Shown here one piece after another: positions 34,943-46,235 of a stretch of 64,000 nt of DNA. Below the pieces are notes generated by a model that was given only the letters and a program-made list of their open reading frames with translations, was not told where the DNA came from and made no database searches. A program made the translations under genes and the position numbers. Position 1 is the stretch's first letter. The number at the start of each line of letters is the position of its first letter. Origin of the DNA: Alentia gelatinosa (lineage: Eukaryota > Annelida > Polychaeta > Phyllodocida > Polynoidae); contig OX465579.1 in NCBI GenBank assembly GCA_950022655.1, forward strand, positions 142,252,913-142,316,912, given 5' to 3'.

Positions 34943-37900
34943 GCAGTGCCCTGTGACAGAGCCACATTGGTCAGGGTGAGATATCACATGTCACTCTCAA
35001 TTCTTCTATTTTCTGGGATTAACAGTATTTGATAAGGTTCTATAAGTACATTTTCGGCAAGTTTCATATCTTTAATTAATTGGGTTTTTTTTTAGAGAAA
35101 TGATGCCATCAAAGATATCCATGAATACTATGTTGTAGATTATGGTCCTTGGGACCCTACAGGTGAATAAACATGTATTCATTAATCTCTGAATTTATAA
35201 AGTGACCAAACCAGTAGAATATGACACTATTGTCTAGTGTACTCAGACATTCAACAAAATTTTCAAGGATGGGTACTGATCTCAGTGTATGCTTTTAGCA
35301 GATGGGCACATAGTTGTCTGAACTTATAATTCAAAGTTTATGACATGATACATCTTATTTAACCCATTCCAGTGGGTGATGCCTTTAGGCGTCAACTGTT
35401 CCACCGTGGGAATGTCTGAAATATTGCCTTTAGACATCATCTGTCATAGTTTGGTTGTTGTCTAAAGGCATGATTAAAATATGTTTTTTGTAATAATGTG
35501 AGATATAAGATGGATAAATATGAATTTACAAATTATCGTAAGTCTCCACATGCAATTTCAGGCTGAAACATTCCATTTAGTGACTTTCACCATGGTCAAG
35601 GTCAATAGTACTATAAAATATTGACCTTGTGGTCAAATATGGAAGGGTTCATAATCATATTATTGAAGATATCTTGAGACATTCTCACTTTCAATCTCAA
35701 TTTCCTATCAGATTTGGTGTATTCGTGATTTTCTATGGAATCTTACCTTGACCTTTGACCTTATTGTCACTTAATGATGCATGATGGGAAGACAATTTCA
35801 CAACATTGTGAGGTACTCATATCAGTTTTAGAAATATGTGAGGCAAGTTAAATTACAGGTATTTTAAGTAAATTTATATAGAAACTGCTACAATTTCTAA
35901 TTGAATATTTGGTCAAATTTTGAGAAAAACATTCCTTTTAGTGACCTTGACCTTGGAAAAATGTTTGATTGTTGTAGAATCTTAGAGTACCATGGAATAT
36001 AAATCTTTGTGTCAAATATCTAAGAGATTGGTGAAATATTCTTAAAGATATGACGAAATATGTTTCAACATCAGTGGCCTATGTATGAACAGATACCGTG
36101 ACCTTTGACCTCACTGTGGCTTATTGGTGCATGATGGGAAGGCTTGCTTTAGAACATTGCTAGGGCATGGTGCAGGGTATCCAAATATATTATTCAAGTT
36201 GAAATAGAGCTATATTAGAACAAGTTATAGAAACTATTGTAAATCCTTATTTGAAATATTGGGAAATTTTGGAAGAAAACATTCCATTTGGTGACCTTGA
36301 CCTTGAGAAAAATCAAGATGGTGACACAGGCTGATAGCTCTATGGTGTCTAAATGATTTTGCCAAATATCTAAGAAATCCACCAAATACTTTTTGAGAAA
36401 TGAAAAAATATGTCTTAATTTCAGTGGCCTATGTTGGTCTTTTGTATGAACATATATGTTGACCTTTGACCTGGCTGTGGCTTAATGGTGCATGATGGGA
36501 ATTCTATCTTTAGGGCTTATCTAGGGAATGGTATCAGGTATCTAGATTTATTATTTAAGTTGAAATACAGGCATATTAGAACAAGTTATAGAAACTATTG
36601 TAAGTCCTTATAGGAAATTGGGTGAAATTCTGGGTGGAAACATTCCATTTGGTGACCTTGACCTTGATCAAAATCAAGATGGTGACAAAAGCTGATGACT
36701 CTATGGTGTCTCAATATTTTTACCAAATAGCTAAGAAATCAACTTAATACTCTTGGAGAAATGACAAAATATGTCTCAATTTCAAAACCCTCTGAAATTT
36801 GATGACCTTTGACCTTTGACCTCTAATAAAAGGTCAAATGGACACATTTACAGAAAAATGGCTACCATATCTGGAATGGCCAACGTCTTAGCTTTCATTT
36901 GATGCAATAAAATTGCTGCTATACTTCCATGGAACGAAACTCCTTAAATAACAGGATTTCAGGGAACTGGCCCCCTGACTATAGGGATCTCAACTTGAGA
37001 TCGTTTCAGCTGAGATCCCCTGGTTGGACTTGAGACAACATCTGAAAAACACTTGCCGCCATTGATCCCAAATTCGGTCTCAGCAGGATCTTTGATCGAT
37101 CTTAGTGGATCTCAAGTTGAGATCGTCTCAACTGAAAAACACCCCCCTGGGTCATCACAGTAGATATGGTCTCATTTGATACAGGGGAAGTGTATAAAAT
37201 GAAATATGCCAATCAAAAGTATGAGACTATCACACCACCTTAGGGTCGAGTACTGCAGTAGGATGTAAACAAGGCAGTCAAGCAGAGCAGTGTCAGCAGT
37301 TGTCACTATAGTCCTGAGCGTTTAATATGGGATAAAAAAAACTAGTTTTTTCTAACTTGAAAAGGGCAAATCGCTGTTGTGTCGTGAATAACGGTGCGAT
37401 TTTTGTAAACAAAACATTGTTAGAAAGCTAAGACTCGGGCCTATATATTTCTATATATATCTGATATACATGTGTTATAGTTAAGAATTCCTGTCGTAGA
37501 TTAAATATCGGAAATTTTTTAGGTAAAAAACACCAAAACATGTTACCTTCCTGTCGTCACAGTGATTTACTGAAAAATCTATCGTGATGACCTATAGAAA
37601 TAAAAAGCTTATCTTCTTAGCTATTTCAAGACAATTAAAGTGACACCTATATTGTCAGGCTGTGATAGATATCTCCTTAGATACAGGAGCATTATGACAA
37701 TGATTACCTCTAGATAACATTTAATCAAAATGATAACCTGCCAGTTTTATTCAGTGGTGGTTTATCTCCAAAACACTTTTTATTTGAAGTATCTATGCTG
37801 ATTATTGACTGAGATAGGACTGAAGGAAAAGTCTTTCTTGCTTATTTGTTATGTCAGTGATTCAAGCAGAAATATGACCTCAGGCCAAAGTTCTTGGATA

Positions 37901-40900
37901 AAATGGCATGTGGCACCACAATTTTCGAAACTTGGGCCTGAAAAGTTCTGTTATTTATTCTTTATGAAGTTCTCTTGAATTCTAGTGGTCAAATAACTTT
38001 CCTCGCTTTATGGTTTAACTCCTCTTTCCCGTTGGGGTGTGGGAGGTGGCATGCGGCGAAGGGATTTTTTTTCTTCTAAATATCCCAGGTGCCCCTTTCC
38101 ATGACATAGACCTGATAAAAATGTTGGGAGATAAATCGAGTTGGGTTGCTCCGCAGGGCTCGAGCAACCTAGAGGGTTTCATCGCCATCAACTAAATCTC
38201 GCTCTCTAATCGGAACATCAACAAGGGGTTTCCGAAACACAATCTTAATGTAGATGAACGCAAATCTCTGAGATCTCTCGCTCGAGATCATGAGATCACC
38301 ATCTAACCTGCCGATAAGGGAGGTGGGGTGGTCATCCTCAACACTACTGACTACATGACCGAGGCAAACCGTCAACTCAATGACACATCCACCTACAAGA
38401 AAATCGATGTGGACTTGACCAAAATCCACAAGAAAGAGGTGGATGATTTCATTCAAAGGATGGTAGAGAATCAGTAAATAACTGAGAGAATGGGTAAATC
38501 CATCAAAACAAGTGCTCCGAGAGTACCACAGGTGTATTTCCTACCCAAGGTCCACAAGGGTGTAATACCCCCACCGGGGCGGCCAGTGGTTTCGGCAAAC
38601 AGTTGCCCAAAGGAAAAAATCTCGGCCTTCGTGGACAACTTCCTCAAGGAAGAAGCTCCGTAAATCAAGTCCTTTGTAAAGGACACGAACCTAATCTCTA
38701 ATCTACAAAAGATTAGAGATGTTGGTAAACTAGGGAAAAACGACATCTCGGGTACTATGAATGTAAGTGCACTCTACACTAACATACCCAACAACGAAGG
38801 CATTAAAATCATTTGTCAGAAACTGGAGAGCACCAGGAAGAAATCAGAACTCCCAAGGACTGAAAGTATTACTAAACTCCTAGAAATGGTGCTCAAAAAG
38901 TACAACATACAATTCAATGGTGACAACTTTCTTCCAGATAGGTGGAACGGCAATGTGAACAAAACTAGGTCCCTCGTATGCCAACCTATTTATGGAAAAC
39001 CTTGAAGAAAGGATGTTGGACAATTATCCACTCAAACCCAAAGTTTGGTGGAGATACATCGACGACATCTTTTTCATCTGGGAACATGGCAGCAAAGAAC
39101 TGGAAAAATGGCACAAGTGGACAAACCAGGGGGCTGTTTCACTAGGAGCTACAAGTCTCGCTGTTTGTAACAGTGGCAGCAAAGCGAGAGTTTGCGTTTC
39201 ATTAGTAGGTGCACTCAAGCGTGAACGGCACTTGGGATAGAAGCGGCACCAACAGTGGCAGAACCCGTTTCATCAGTGCAGAGGGTCTCGCTGTTAGTGC
39301 CACTGTGGAGCTGCTGTAAGCGAGAGGGGGTACCCTCTCGTTTATTACGTGTATAGAATAGTCTCACCACTTCCCTTGAGAATTAAGCAATGAAATTTTT
39401 ACACGAGTAAGGTATACATATAACCTATAATCGTACCAAATATGAAGAGAATCGGCAGCACCGTTACGAAGATATCGGCGTTTGAATTTTGTCATGCTCT
39501 GGTGGCCAGTGTCGAGCACTTCCCGCCGGCCTTTGGGGGGGAGACAAAAAGAACAGCCGAAACCCCGCTGCACTACGGACGGAGTGAAAAAAAACAGCGA
39601 CCAACGCAAATGCACGGAGGGAGTGAAAAGTTCAAACGCCGATAACTTCGGAACGGTACAGCCGTTCTTCTTCATATTTGGTACAATTATAGGTTATATG
39701 TACCCCTTACTCGCGTTAAAATTTCATTGCCTAATTCCTATGGGAAGCATGGGAAATCCTGTATATACACACAGTGAGGTTTGACAGCATAGCATGACCC
39801 TGTGCTCACTAAGTGCACTATGCCGTTGAATATGAGTGGCAGTAGGCAACAGTGAGACTTCAACAGCGAGACCACTGATGAAACACAATTTTGGCCTTGA
39901 CACTGTTGGTGCCACTGTTGGTGTCACTGTTGCGGTCTCACCTCTCACTTTCACCCCACTACTAGTGAAACAGCTCCCAGTACCACAACATAATAAAGTT
40001 CACGTTGGAAAAATCACTCACATAATAGGCTTTCCTGGACACGAAATTTGTGAAATCACAAGAGGGACACTTATATAGCAACCTCTATGTGAAGCCGACG
40101 GATCGCAACACATATCTTAGATATGATTCGGCACATCCACCCACTCAAAAAAGAAGCATACCTTACTCCCAACTACTGAGAGTAAAAAGAATATGCACCA
40201 GTGAGGCGGACTACGAAAGACTCAAAGAATTCAGGGACAGAGGGTACCCTGAAAAGACACTGCAAGATTGCAAGCAGAAAGTAGACATCCTCTGAAGAGA
40301 CAATTTGCTCCAGAAGAACAGAAATAAGGGAGACAAGACAGATGACCAGGAAAAAACTTTCCTGATCTGCACATCCCATTCAAATGGGAAAATCCTGCCC
40401 AAAATCATAGAATCAAATTGGGATCTACTAGGAAAGTCCAAGACAACCAAAAGGATCTACGAAAGTAGACTGGTGAAGGGATATCGTAGACCCAGGAACT
40501 TGAAAAATCACCTAGTCAGGGCGAGAACTGACTACAAGGCATCCACAAAGGGCACCGAAAAAGAAACTGACTGCAATGAATGCAAGCGAGAAAATTGCAA
40601 ATACTGCGAACATATCAAAACGGCTGGACCAATTGCAAGCAGAAGCACAAACCGACCACACACAATCAGAAATGGAGTGACATGCAACAGCTCAAACCTG
40701 ATATACTGCATCACGTGCAAAACATGCAAAATGCAGTATATCGGCCAGACCAAGCATAAAATCAGAGAGAGTTTGAGGGAACACCTCAGATCAGTAGAGA
40801 CAAAGAGTAAAATAAGTGATGTCCCCAAACACTTCAACAGACAAGATCATGGGGGCATAGATGATATGGAATTCACAGTGTTGTACTACATACATCGCCA

Positions 40901-43237
40901 CCCAGATGGCAGAACAGCCAAGGAACTCTGGCTAAAAATTGAGTACAACTGGATACACCGGATAAAACCCAGGCTCCACAAGACCTCAACACGATGGACA
41001 GTAGATACGGGTGATAGGGTCAATACAATGCCATGTCCAAAAAATGTTCCCTTCGCCGCACGCCACATCACACACCACAACAGGAAAGCGGAGTTACGAT
41101 TCCTTTTGTACCCTACCACCAATGAGACAACTGAAATGTGACGCTTTTCTTAAATTTATTCCCAGAAACCATCTTTCCAACCAAGGAAATAACTTGAATT
41201 AACCTATAAACCAAGAGGACATATTCACACAATCAGCCAATCATAGCCTGGTGAGATTGTATGCAATTTAAACTGCTGGTATGGCCTAGAAAGTTTAAAA
41301 CATCTGGGAGCTGTTTCACTAGTAGTGGAGTAAAAGCGAGAGGTAGGACTTCAACAGTGGCACCAACAGTGGCAACAACAGTGATAATCCCAAAATCGCA
41401 TTTCATTAGAAGTCTCGCTGTTGAGGTGTCCATTCCCTTCGCTATTCCAGCATAGCGGACGAAAAAATTTATAAATCAATGATAAATGAATAATTTGATA
41501 ATTCCAAATTATTCCTCGTGTCATTCCCCATGTTTCAGTGTTTATTTGACGTCCCTACATGTATTATTGACTGAGTTATGGTGCCGACACTGTAGCTCTT
41601 GCTTGTCAGACATGGAAGTGATAGGCTAGGGTCGAGTAGCACAGTGGCATACCGACCGAGTAGTGCAATGTGACCACTGGAGAATTATGAAAATCAAGAT
41701 GTGGGTAAAAGATACATACAGAATTGCTCGGAGCATTTCTTATTTTAATTAAATATGATATGGTATGTTTTAAAATGGTTGTTTTGATCAATACGAGAGG
41801 GTAGACCCTCTCGCTTACAGCAGCTCCACAGTGGCACTAACAGCGAGAGCGACTTTGCCAATGAAACAGGGAGCTGTTTCACTAGCAGCTGCAAGTGTCG
41901 CTCTCTGTAATAGTGGCACCACAGCAACAGTATGCGTTTCATTAGGAGGTGCACTCAAGCGTGAACGGCACTCGGGAAAGGAGCGACACCAACAGTGGCA
42001 GTGACCATTTCATCAGTAAAATCGGTGTTGCTGTTAGTGTCACTGTGGAGCCTCTGTAAGTGACAGGGTCTACCCTGTCGTTTGTTACGTGTATAGAATA
42101 CTCTCACCCACTTCCCGTGAGAATTAAGCAATGAAATTTTTACATGAGTAAGATATACATATATCCTATAATCGTACCAAATATGAAGAAAATCGGCCAA
42201 GCTGTCCCGAAGTTATCGGCGTTTGAACTTTTTACTCCCTCTGTGCGATTGCGTTAGTCGCTGTTCTTTTTTCACTCCCTCCATAGTGCGGCGGGGTTTC
42301 GGCTATTCTGTTTGTCCCCCCCCCCCCCCCCGGAGACCGGCGGGAAGTGCAGTATTTCCTATGACAGAATTTAAACGCCGATAACTTGGGAACGGCTTGG
42401 CCGATTTTCTTCATATTTGGTACGATTATAGGTTATATATATACCTTACTCGTGTAAAAATTTCATTGCTTAATTCCTATGGGAAGCGGTGAAATTCCAT
42501 GTCATACCGGCCCGTTGACAAATAAATTCAAATGTCAAACGCATGTGCATAGCGAGAGCTGTGCCAACAGTGACAGCTAGTCCCACCTCAACAGCGACAG
42601 CACTGATGAAACGCAAATTTGGGCCTACCACTGTTTGTGCCACTGTTGGAGCCACTGTTCCAGTCCTACCTCTCGCTTTGACCCCCCTACTAGTGAAACA
42701 GCTCCCAGGTTCTGCCACTGTTGGTACCGCTTGTGTCCCAAGTGCCGTTCACGCTTGACTGCACCTTCTAATGAAACGCAAACTGCCGCTTTGATGCCAC
42801 TGTTACAAACAATGAGACTTATAGCTCCTAGTGAAACAGCCCCCTGGACAAACATTGTACACACACTACCAAAATATATACAGAAGGGGGCGCCACCACT
42901 GGCTCCCTTGAACCTTAATGCCAAAGAGTCACACCAGAGGACGCCACTGTAACACATGTTTACACTGGTCCCCCTCCACAGGCCACCGTACACTTCTAAA
43001 CCAAAACAATACATTGGCTTAGACCGTTTCCCGCCACCCTTTGTCTTGATCTACACTGGAACAACCACAGACAGTATCAAACAACATGTGACCTACATTA
43101 ACCAGTGTGTGCCCTCCTTTGAAGTTGACCGGAATGAATTAACTCCCATGCCGTCCGCCGGCCGAGAGAACGCTGTCACATACCAGCAGTCGCTCAGACG
43201 ATCGCTCATCTTTACCTATTCTCTTGAACTCTATCTA
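34943..43237 (+). CDS. Partial, unrecognised second host gene (four internal exons)
   Basis: Candidate exons are 34943-34975 (33 nt, acceptor CCCTTTACAG, donor GTGAGA), 35096-35162 (acceptor TTTTTTTTTAG, donor GTGAAT), 37161-37218 (acceptor CATCACAG, donor GTATGA) and 42982 to about 43237 (acceptor CCCCTCCACAG; 3' limit unresolved). Phases are 0, 1 and 2 and join without a stop. The translation reads through AVPCDRATLVR, DIHEYYVVDYGPWDP, VDMVSFDTGEVYKMKY and YIGLDRFPPPFVLIYTG. The first exon could start earlier (the frame is open from 34811). I do not recognise the family. Neighbouring upstream and downstream exons were not found, so the model is a fragment. The introns hold the large repeat arm and the Penelope-like element. 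Confidence 0.45.
35560..37147. repeat. Right arm: mirrored array and inverted terminus
   Basis: Reverse complement of the left arm. Anchors (CATTCC words) lie at 35569, 35931, 36281 and 36641, giving the same 350-362 bp period. It ends with the 29-base inverted terminus at 37119-37147. It lies entirely within the intron between the exon candidates 35096-35162 and 37161-37218. Confidence 0.8.
37306..37330 (+). repeat. 25-bp repeated word, copy 2
   Basis: CTATAGTCCTGAGCGTTTAA followed by TATGG. The same word is at 2989-3013 (+, with a variant first base) and inverted at 43314-43338. The pair at 37306 and 43338 is in inverted orientation about 6 kb apart. It may be a terminal sequence of a repeat family rather than of one 6-kb element. 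Confidence 0.6.
38095..41141 (+). pseudogene. Penelope-like element: RT + GIY-YIG endonuclease, interrupted
   Basis: The RT part (about 38095-39117) has PADKGGGVVILN, YFLPKVHK, PPGRPVVSANS, FVKDTNLI, SALYTNIPNNEG, then after a +1 shift near 38932 GTAM(stop)TKLGPSYANLFME, and WWRYIDDIFFIW (YIDD at 39055-39066). This order is diagnostic for Penelope-like elements. After a foldback insertion (39127-39980) the frame resumes at about 40050 with GHLYSNLYVKPTDRNTYL. A CxxC..CxxC pair (CNECKRENCKYC) and the GIY-YIG domain (LIYCITCKTCKMQYIGQT, then R and H residues) follow, ending at TGA 41139-41141. Stops in the frame include two in the N-terminal region near 38193 and 38308, then about 38475, 38661, 38970 and 40293. 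Long dead. Confidence 0.85.
39127..39980. mobile_element. Family B foldback element inside the Penelope-like RT
   Basis: An 854-bp complete copy. Left terminus CAGGGGGCTGTTTCACTAGG, right terminus inverted CTAGTGAAACAGCTCCCAG. The interior is a foldback with the shared core (ATATGAAGAGAATCGGC near 39440 and its inverse near 39660). It separates the RT catalytic region from the rest of the Penelope-like frame. Non-coding. Confidence 0.75.
41304..41460. mobile_element. Family B terminal fragment
   Basis: Starts CTGGGAGCTGTTTCACTAGT and carries the family's AGTGGCACCAACAGTGG words, then ends about 150 bp in. A single truncated end, just after the Penelope-like coding region. Confidence 0.55.
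41775..42842. mobile_element. Nested family B elements (outer copy)
   Basis: Pieces at about 41775-41866 and 42709-42842 together match one family B end in reverse orientation. They are separated by a complete inner copy (41867-42708). The outer right end reads CTAGTGAAACAGCCCCCTGG. The outer copy was the insertion target. Confidence 0.55.
41867..42708. mobile_element. Family B foldback element, complete inner copy
   Basis: 842 bp. CAGGGAGCTGTTTCACTAGC at the left and the inverted CTAGTGAAACAGCTCCCAG at the right. It contains the shared core in both orientations (near 42140-42200 and 42400-42470) and a 16-base poly-C run (42316-42331) at the centre. Non-autonomous. Confidence 0.7.
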
Positions 43238-43239
43238 TC

Positions 43240-46235
43240 GTACTTAAAATTTTGTAGAAAATATTATCTTTTACAAATGCTACATTTGGTTATACTAGAT
43301 ATTGTCATTTTACCCATATTAAACGCTCAGGACTATAGCTTTGGTGAAACAATTCTTAAGGAGGGAGGGAATTAATGATCTGTGAGAAATATCGTTGGTT
43401 ATGGCATCCTATGTTCATATTCAGGGGAGAAGTCCTGTGTTAAATTTAACCATTTAAGTTGTACAGACCAATAATATGGCGGTAGTGCACGATCCACATA
43501 GCACAATCTACACAGCACGATCCACATAGCACGATATTTTGAGTCAATATTCAATGAGGGCCCACTATTTAAACAAAACAAAAAACTCCCGTTGGTATGG
43601 TAAAAAATTGGTTATTTACAGAAATTGGGTCTTCTATGGCACTTCCATGGTGATTTTTGGTGATTTTTCCACATATTAAGAGCCCCTGCAGATCAAAACC
43701 TTGGTATTTGACCTATAAAACCTATACTCCACCTCAAACACTCGAGGAGATCTATCATTTCAATGAGGGAAAACCCCATATAATACACTGGGAAAATGCT
43801 ATAATCCAGAAAACAACTAGAATTTGATATGCACTGGTTTCGTGAGAATAAGCCGTATAGATATCTGTAAATTTCTTAATTTTGCTATAAGAGATCAGAC
43901 TCTATTAGCCTTTAAATTGTAAAGATTACCCCAAATACACAGTTCTAGAACCTCTTCTGTGGGTGAATCATAAAAAAACCGCAAATCATCTAAAAGAAAA
44001 TCCCCCCCCCCCCCCCCCCAGATTGGCAACCAAACCCTGTCTGTGCTCAGCTGTGACTTCGGAGTTGGCACAGTCCGATGATCGGATTGTGCCTCTGTTG
44101 GCCAGTGTAACCCCCCCCCCCCCCCCCAACCCCCAAGGTAAATATCCTCATATGAACTATCCCCCACTTCATCCAATAGCTCATCTCTCTCCCCCCCCCC
44201 CCCCCCCCGACGTAAAAAATGATTACCGGTACCAGCCTAATACATGCCTGTAGACCTTAAAGTCATCAATTGGTTGGTTGCCCATCTATACAACCAGTCA
44301 TCCAGTTACACTGGCCACCAGAGCAGATGTTTGCTACGCATGTTAGCTCTGGCACAGTCCTATATAAGCACCCTTGACACGCAGTGGTAACGGGTATAAC
44401 TAACGTCATAGGGATATATACGGCATATAGTCTATGATCCATGGGCGCTGCCATGACGCCCCCCTGAGTAGGTGTTCTTCACTAAAGGAGGTGAAAAAGT
44501 AGCTGTTCTTCACTATTGGAGGTGCAAAAGAAGTGAGTGATAATTGGGAAATGTCACTTCTCTTGCCTTGCTCACATATGTAAATTAAGTGTTCCATGTA
44601 AAAGACATCATGTCCTGGGTTTTAGCATTATATCTTCCTGCTCTGGGATCGGTGTAGAGAGTCAAAGGAACCTTGGTAAGAACAAAGAGCCAGAATACAG
44701 GTTTTGTCCCCCGACCACCTAGTGACTGCTTCATGAACTAACAATGGCTTGATCTGTCCCCTTATCGAACGTTACTTGCGCCATTTTCATGTTGTGCACA
44801 TCGATCACAAACAGTCTCAACCCACTTTTCTAGGCCTACTGTTCAAAAATGGAACGAAATTCCCATAAAGATAAAAGATATAATCAATTTCTTATGAGTA
44901 TATATCATACAGTTAAGTGGTTGTGATATATACATCCACAGTCTGAAATACACGCTTTACTTCTAGGGAGGGGCTAACTGGTACTGAACTGGTACTGGAG
45001 ATCGGACTGTGCCAACACCTAAGTCGCAGCTGAGCGCAGACAGGGGTCGGTGGCCAATCTATCATCCAGTGCGTTCCGTAGTTCCGACAGGACTCACCAG
45101 ATGACGCCACTCTTTTGCTAAATTTAACCTTTCATCGGAATATCTGTGACTTAATACTGACTAGTTTATGTCAAAAAAGCATTGATACACTTATGTGTTC
45201 CTGTTGCTGGTGATGTAAATGCTTTATTAAATATGGCACATAGCAAATCAGCAGAGTGATAATTGACGTTGGCTGAAATTTGCTTTGCTGCACAGGAACG
45301 CCGCGCCTCCTAGCGAATTACTGGAGAACCAGTGTTAATTGACGGTGCACCACAGAGATCGTAGTGGTTCAAAGTTGCAACAAAATGAATATAATGTTCA
45401 GTTTACACTAGAGAGGGAAGCACCACAGCAAATCGGCCACGGAACTTTTAATGTCAACAACAGCGTGGCCTACTTTGACGGTTTAAGTGGCCCTGTCGCA
45501 CAGCTGAACAGGAACAGTCGACTGCATCGTTTGACAATCTTTCCGATGTTTAACTGACTGTGGACCACCGGATTAGACTAAGCAATCACAAGGCTGGTCA
45601 CCGAGAACTGACAGTGTTTCACTATTTGGAGCTACGACAGTTGCGCGACAGTTAGATAGTTGTCTTGAGTAGGCACTGACATCACGTTTTTAGGACTATC
45701 TTCGGCCCGGAGGTAAGGATTTTACCTGCACATTCTTTGATCTTATCCGTAATAGTTCCTGCTATCATTGTACTAACTGTTAGACACAGACAGATATTGC
45801 TGTTTTAAATGGTAGGCTACATTGTTCATCTAGGCCCGTGGTTAATGTAACCATTAGACATAACTGGCGCATTAGTACGCAATCATTACAACTAAACTTA
45901 CAAGCTCCAGCCGTAGTGTTAGTAACTGTTACGATGTGTTATACCCGACGTATACATACTGTTGGCACTCCAGCCGAAGTTCTTGGGTGTTGTTCAACAC
46001 TGAAATAAGGCTTGATATGCCTGTCCATTGGGTTTGATCGGCGTTGACTTACTGAGTTCAAACTGCGAGGTCCTTGCTGAGAATGAGATATACGGGTATA
46101 TAAATATTGGGATCCTATATCATCTAAATATAAATAATAAATTACAATCATAATTTATAGACCATATTTAGGTACCGGTATCCCATAATTCAGTCTGTTT
46201 ACAGGATTCCCTGTTAGCTGGTTCCTGTTGTTGTA
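43240..46235. other. Unassigned stretch with poly-C tracts and small repeats
   Basis: I see no supported gene. It holds a 14-bp tandem repeat at 43487-43540, three poly-C runs of 17-18 at 44002-44019, 44111-44127 and 44191-44208, and an inverted pair of a 50-bp repeat (44036-44085 and 45001-45045). An open, fairly protein-like frame at 45339-45557 lacks an ATG and any recognised motif. Confidence 0.45.
43487..43540. repeat. 14-bp tandem repeat
   Basis: Units start at 43487, 43501, 43515 and 43529 with consensus GCACGATCCACATA; the second unit has three changes and the fourth is partial. Confidence 0.75.

Larger units (their letters stand above)
26776..37147. mobile_element. 10.4-kb region bounded by inverted termini with mirrored arms
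   Basis: The left end GGGGGGTGTTTTTCAGTTGA continues AGACGATCT and is exactly inverted at the right end (37119-37147). Inner arms at about 29650-31375 and 35560-36980 are inverted copies of each other over about 1.5 kb. The centre (31376-35559) is not mirrored. Either this is one very large foldback transposon or two copies of one family in opposite orientation. The presence of likely host exons in the centre and just right of 37147 favours two copies. The left end is split by a non-LTR insertion. Confidence 0.65.

Noticed and set aside
29651..36980. CRISPR-like repeat array
   Set aside because: Units are about 355 bp, diverged and without short unique spacers; the context is animal, with introns and retrotransposons.
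42956..43375. A stand-alone 139-codon gene starting at 42956
   Set aside because: The first eight codons are before a strong splice acceptor (42980-42981), and phase continuity with 37161-37218 favours an internal exon; the C-terminal end runs into a repeat.
45339..45557. Open frame of 72 codons with fairly protein-like composition
   Set aside because: Begins at TTG after a stop, has no recognised motif and no convincing splice sites on both sides.
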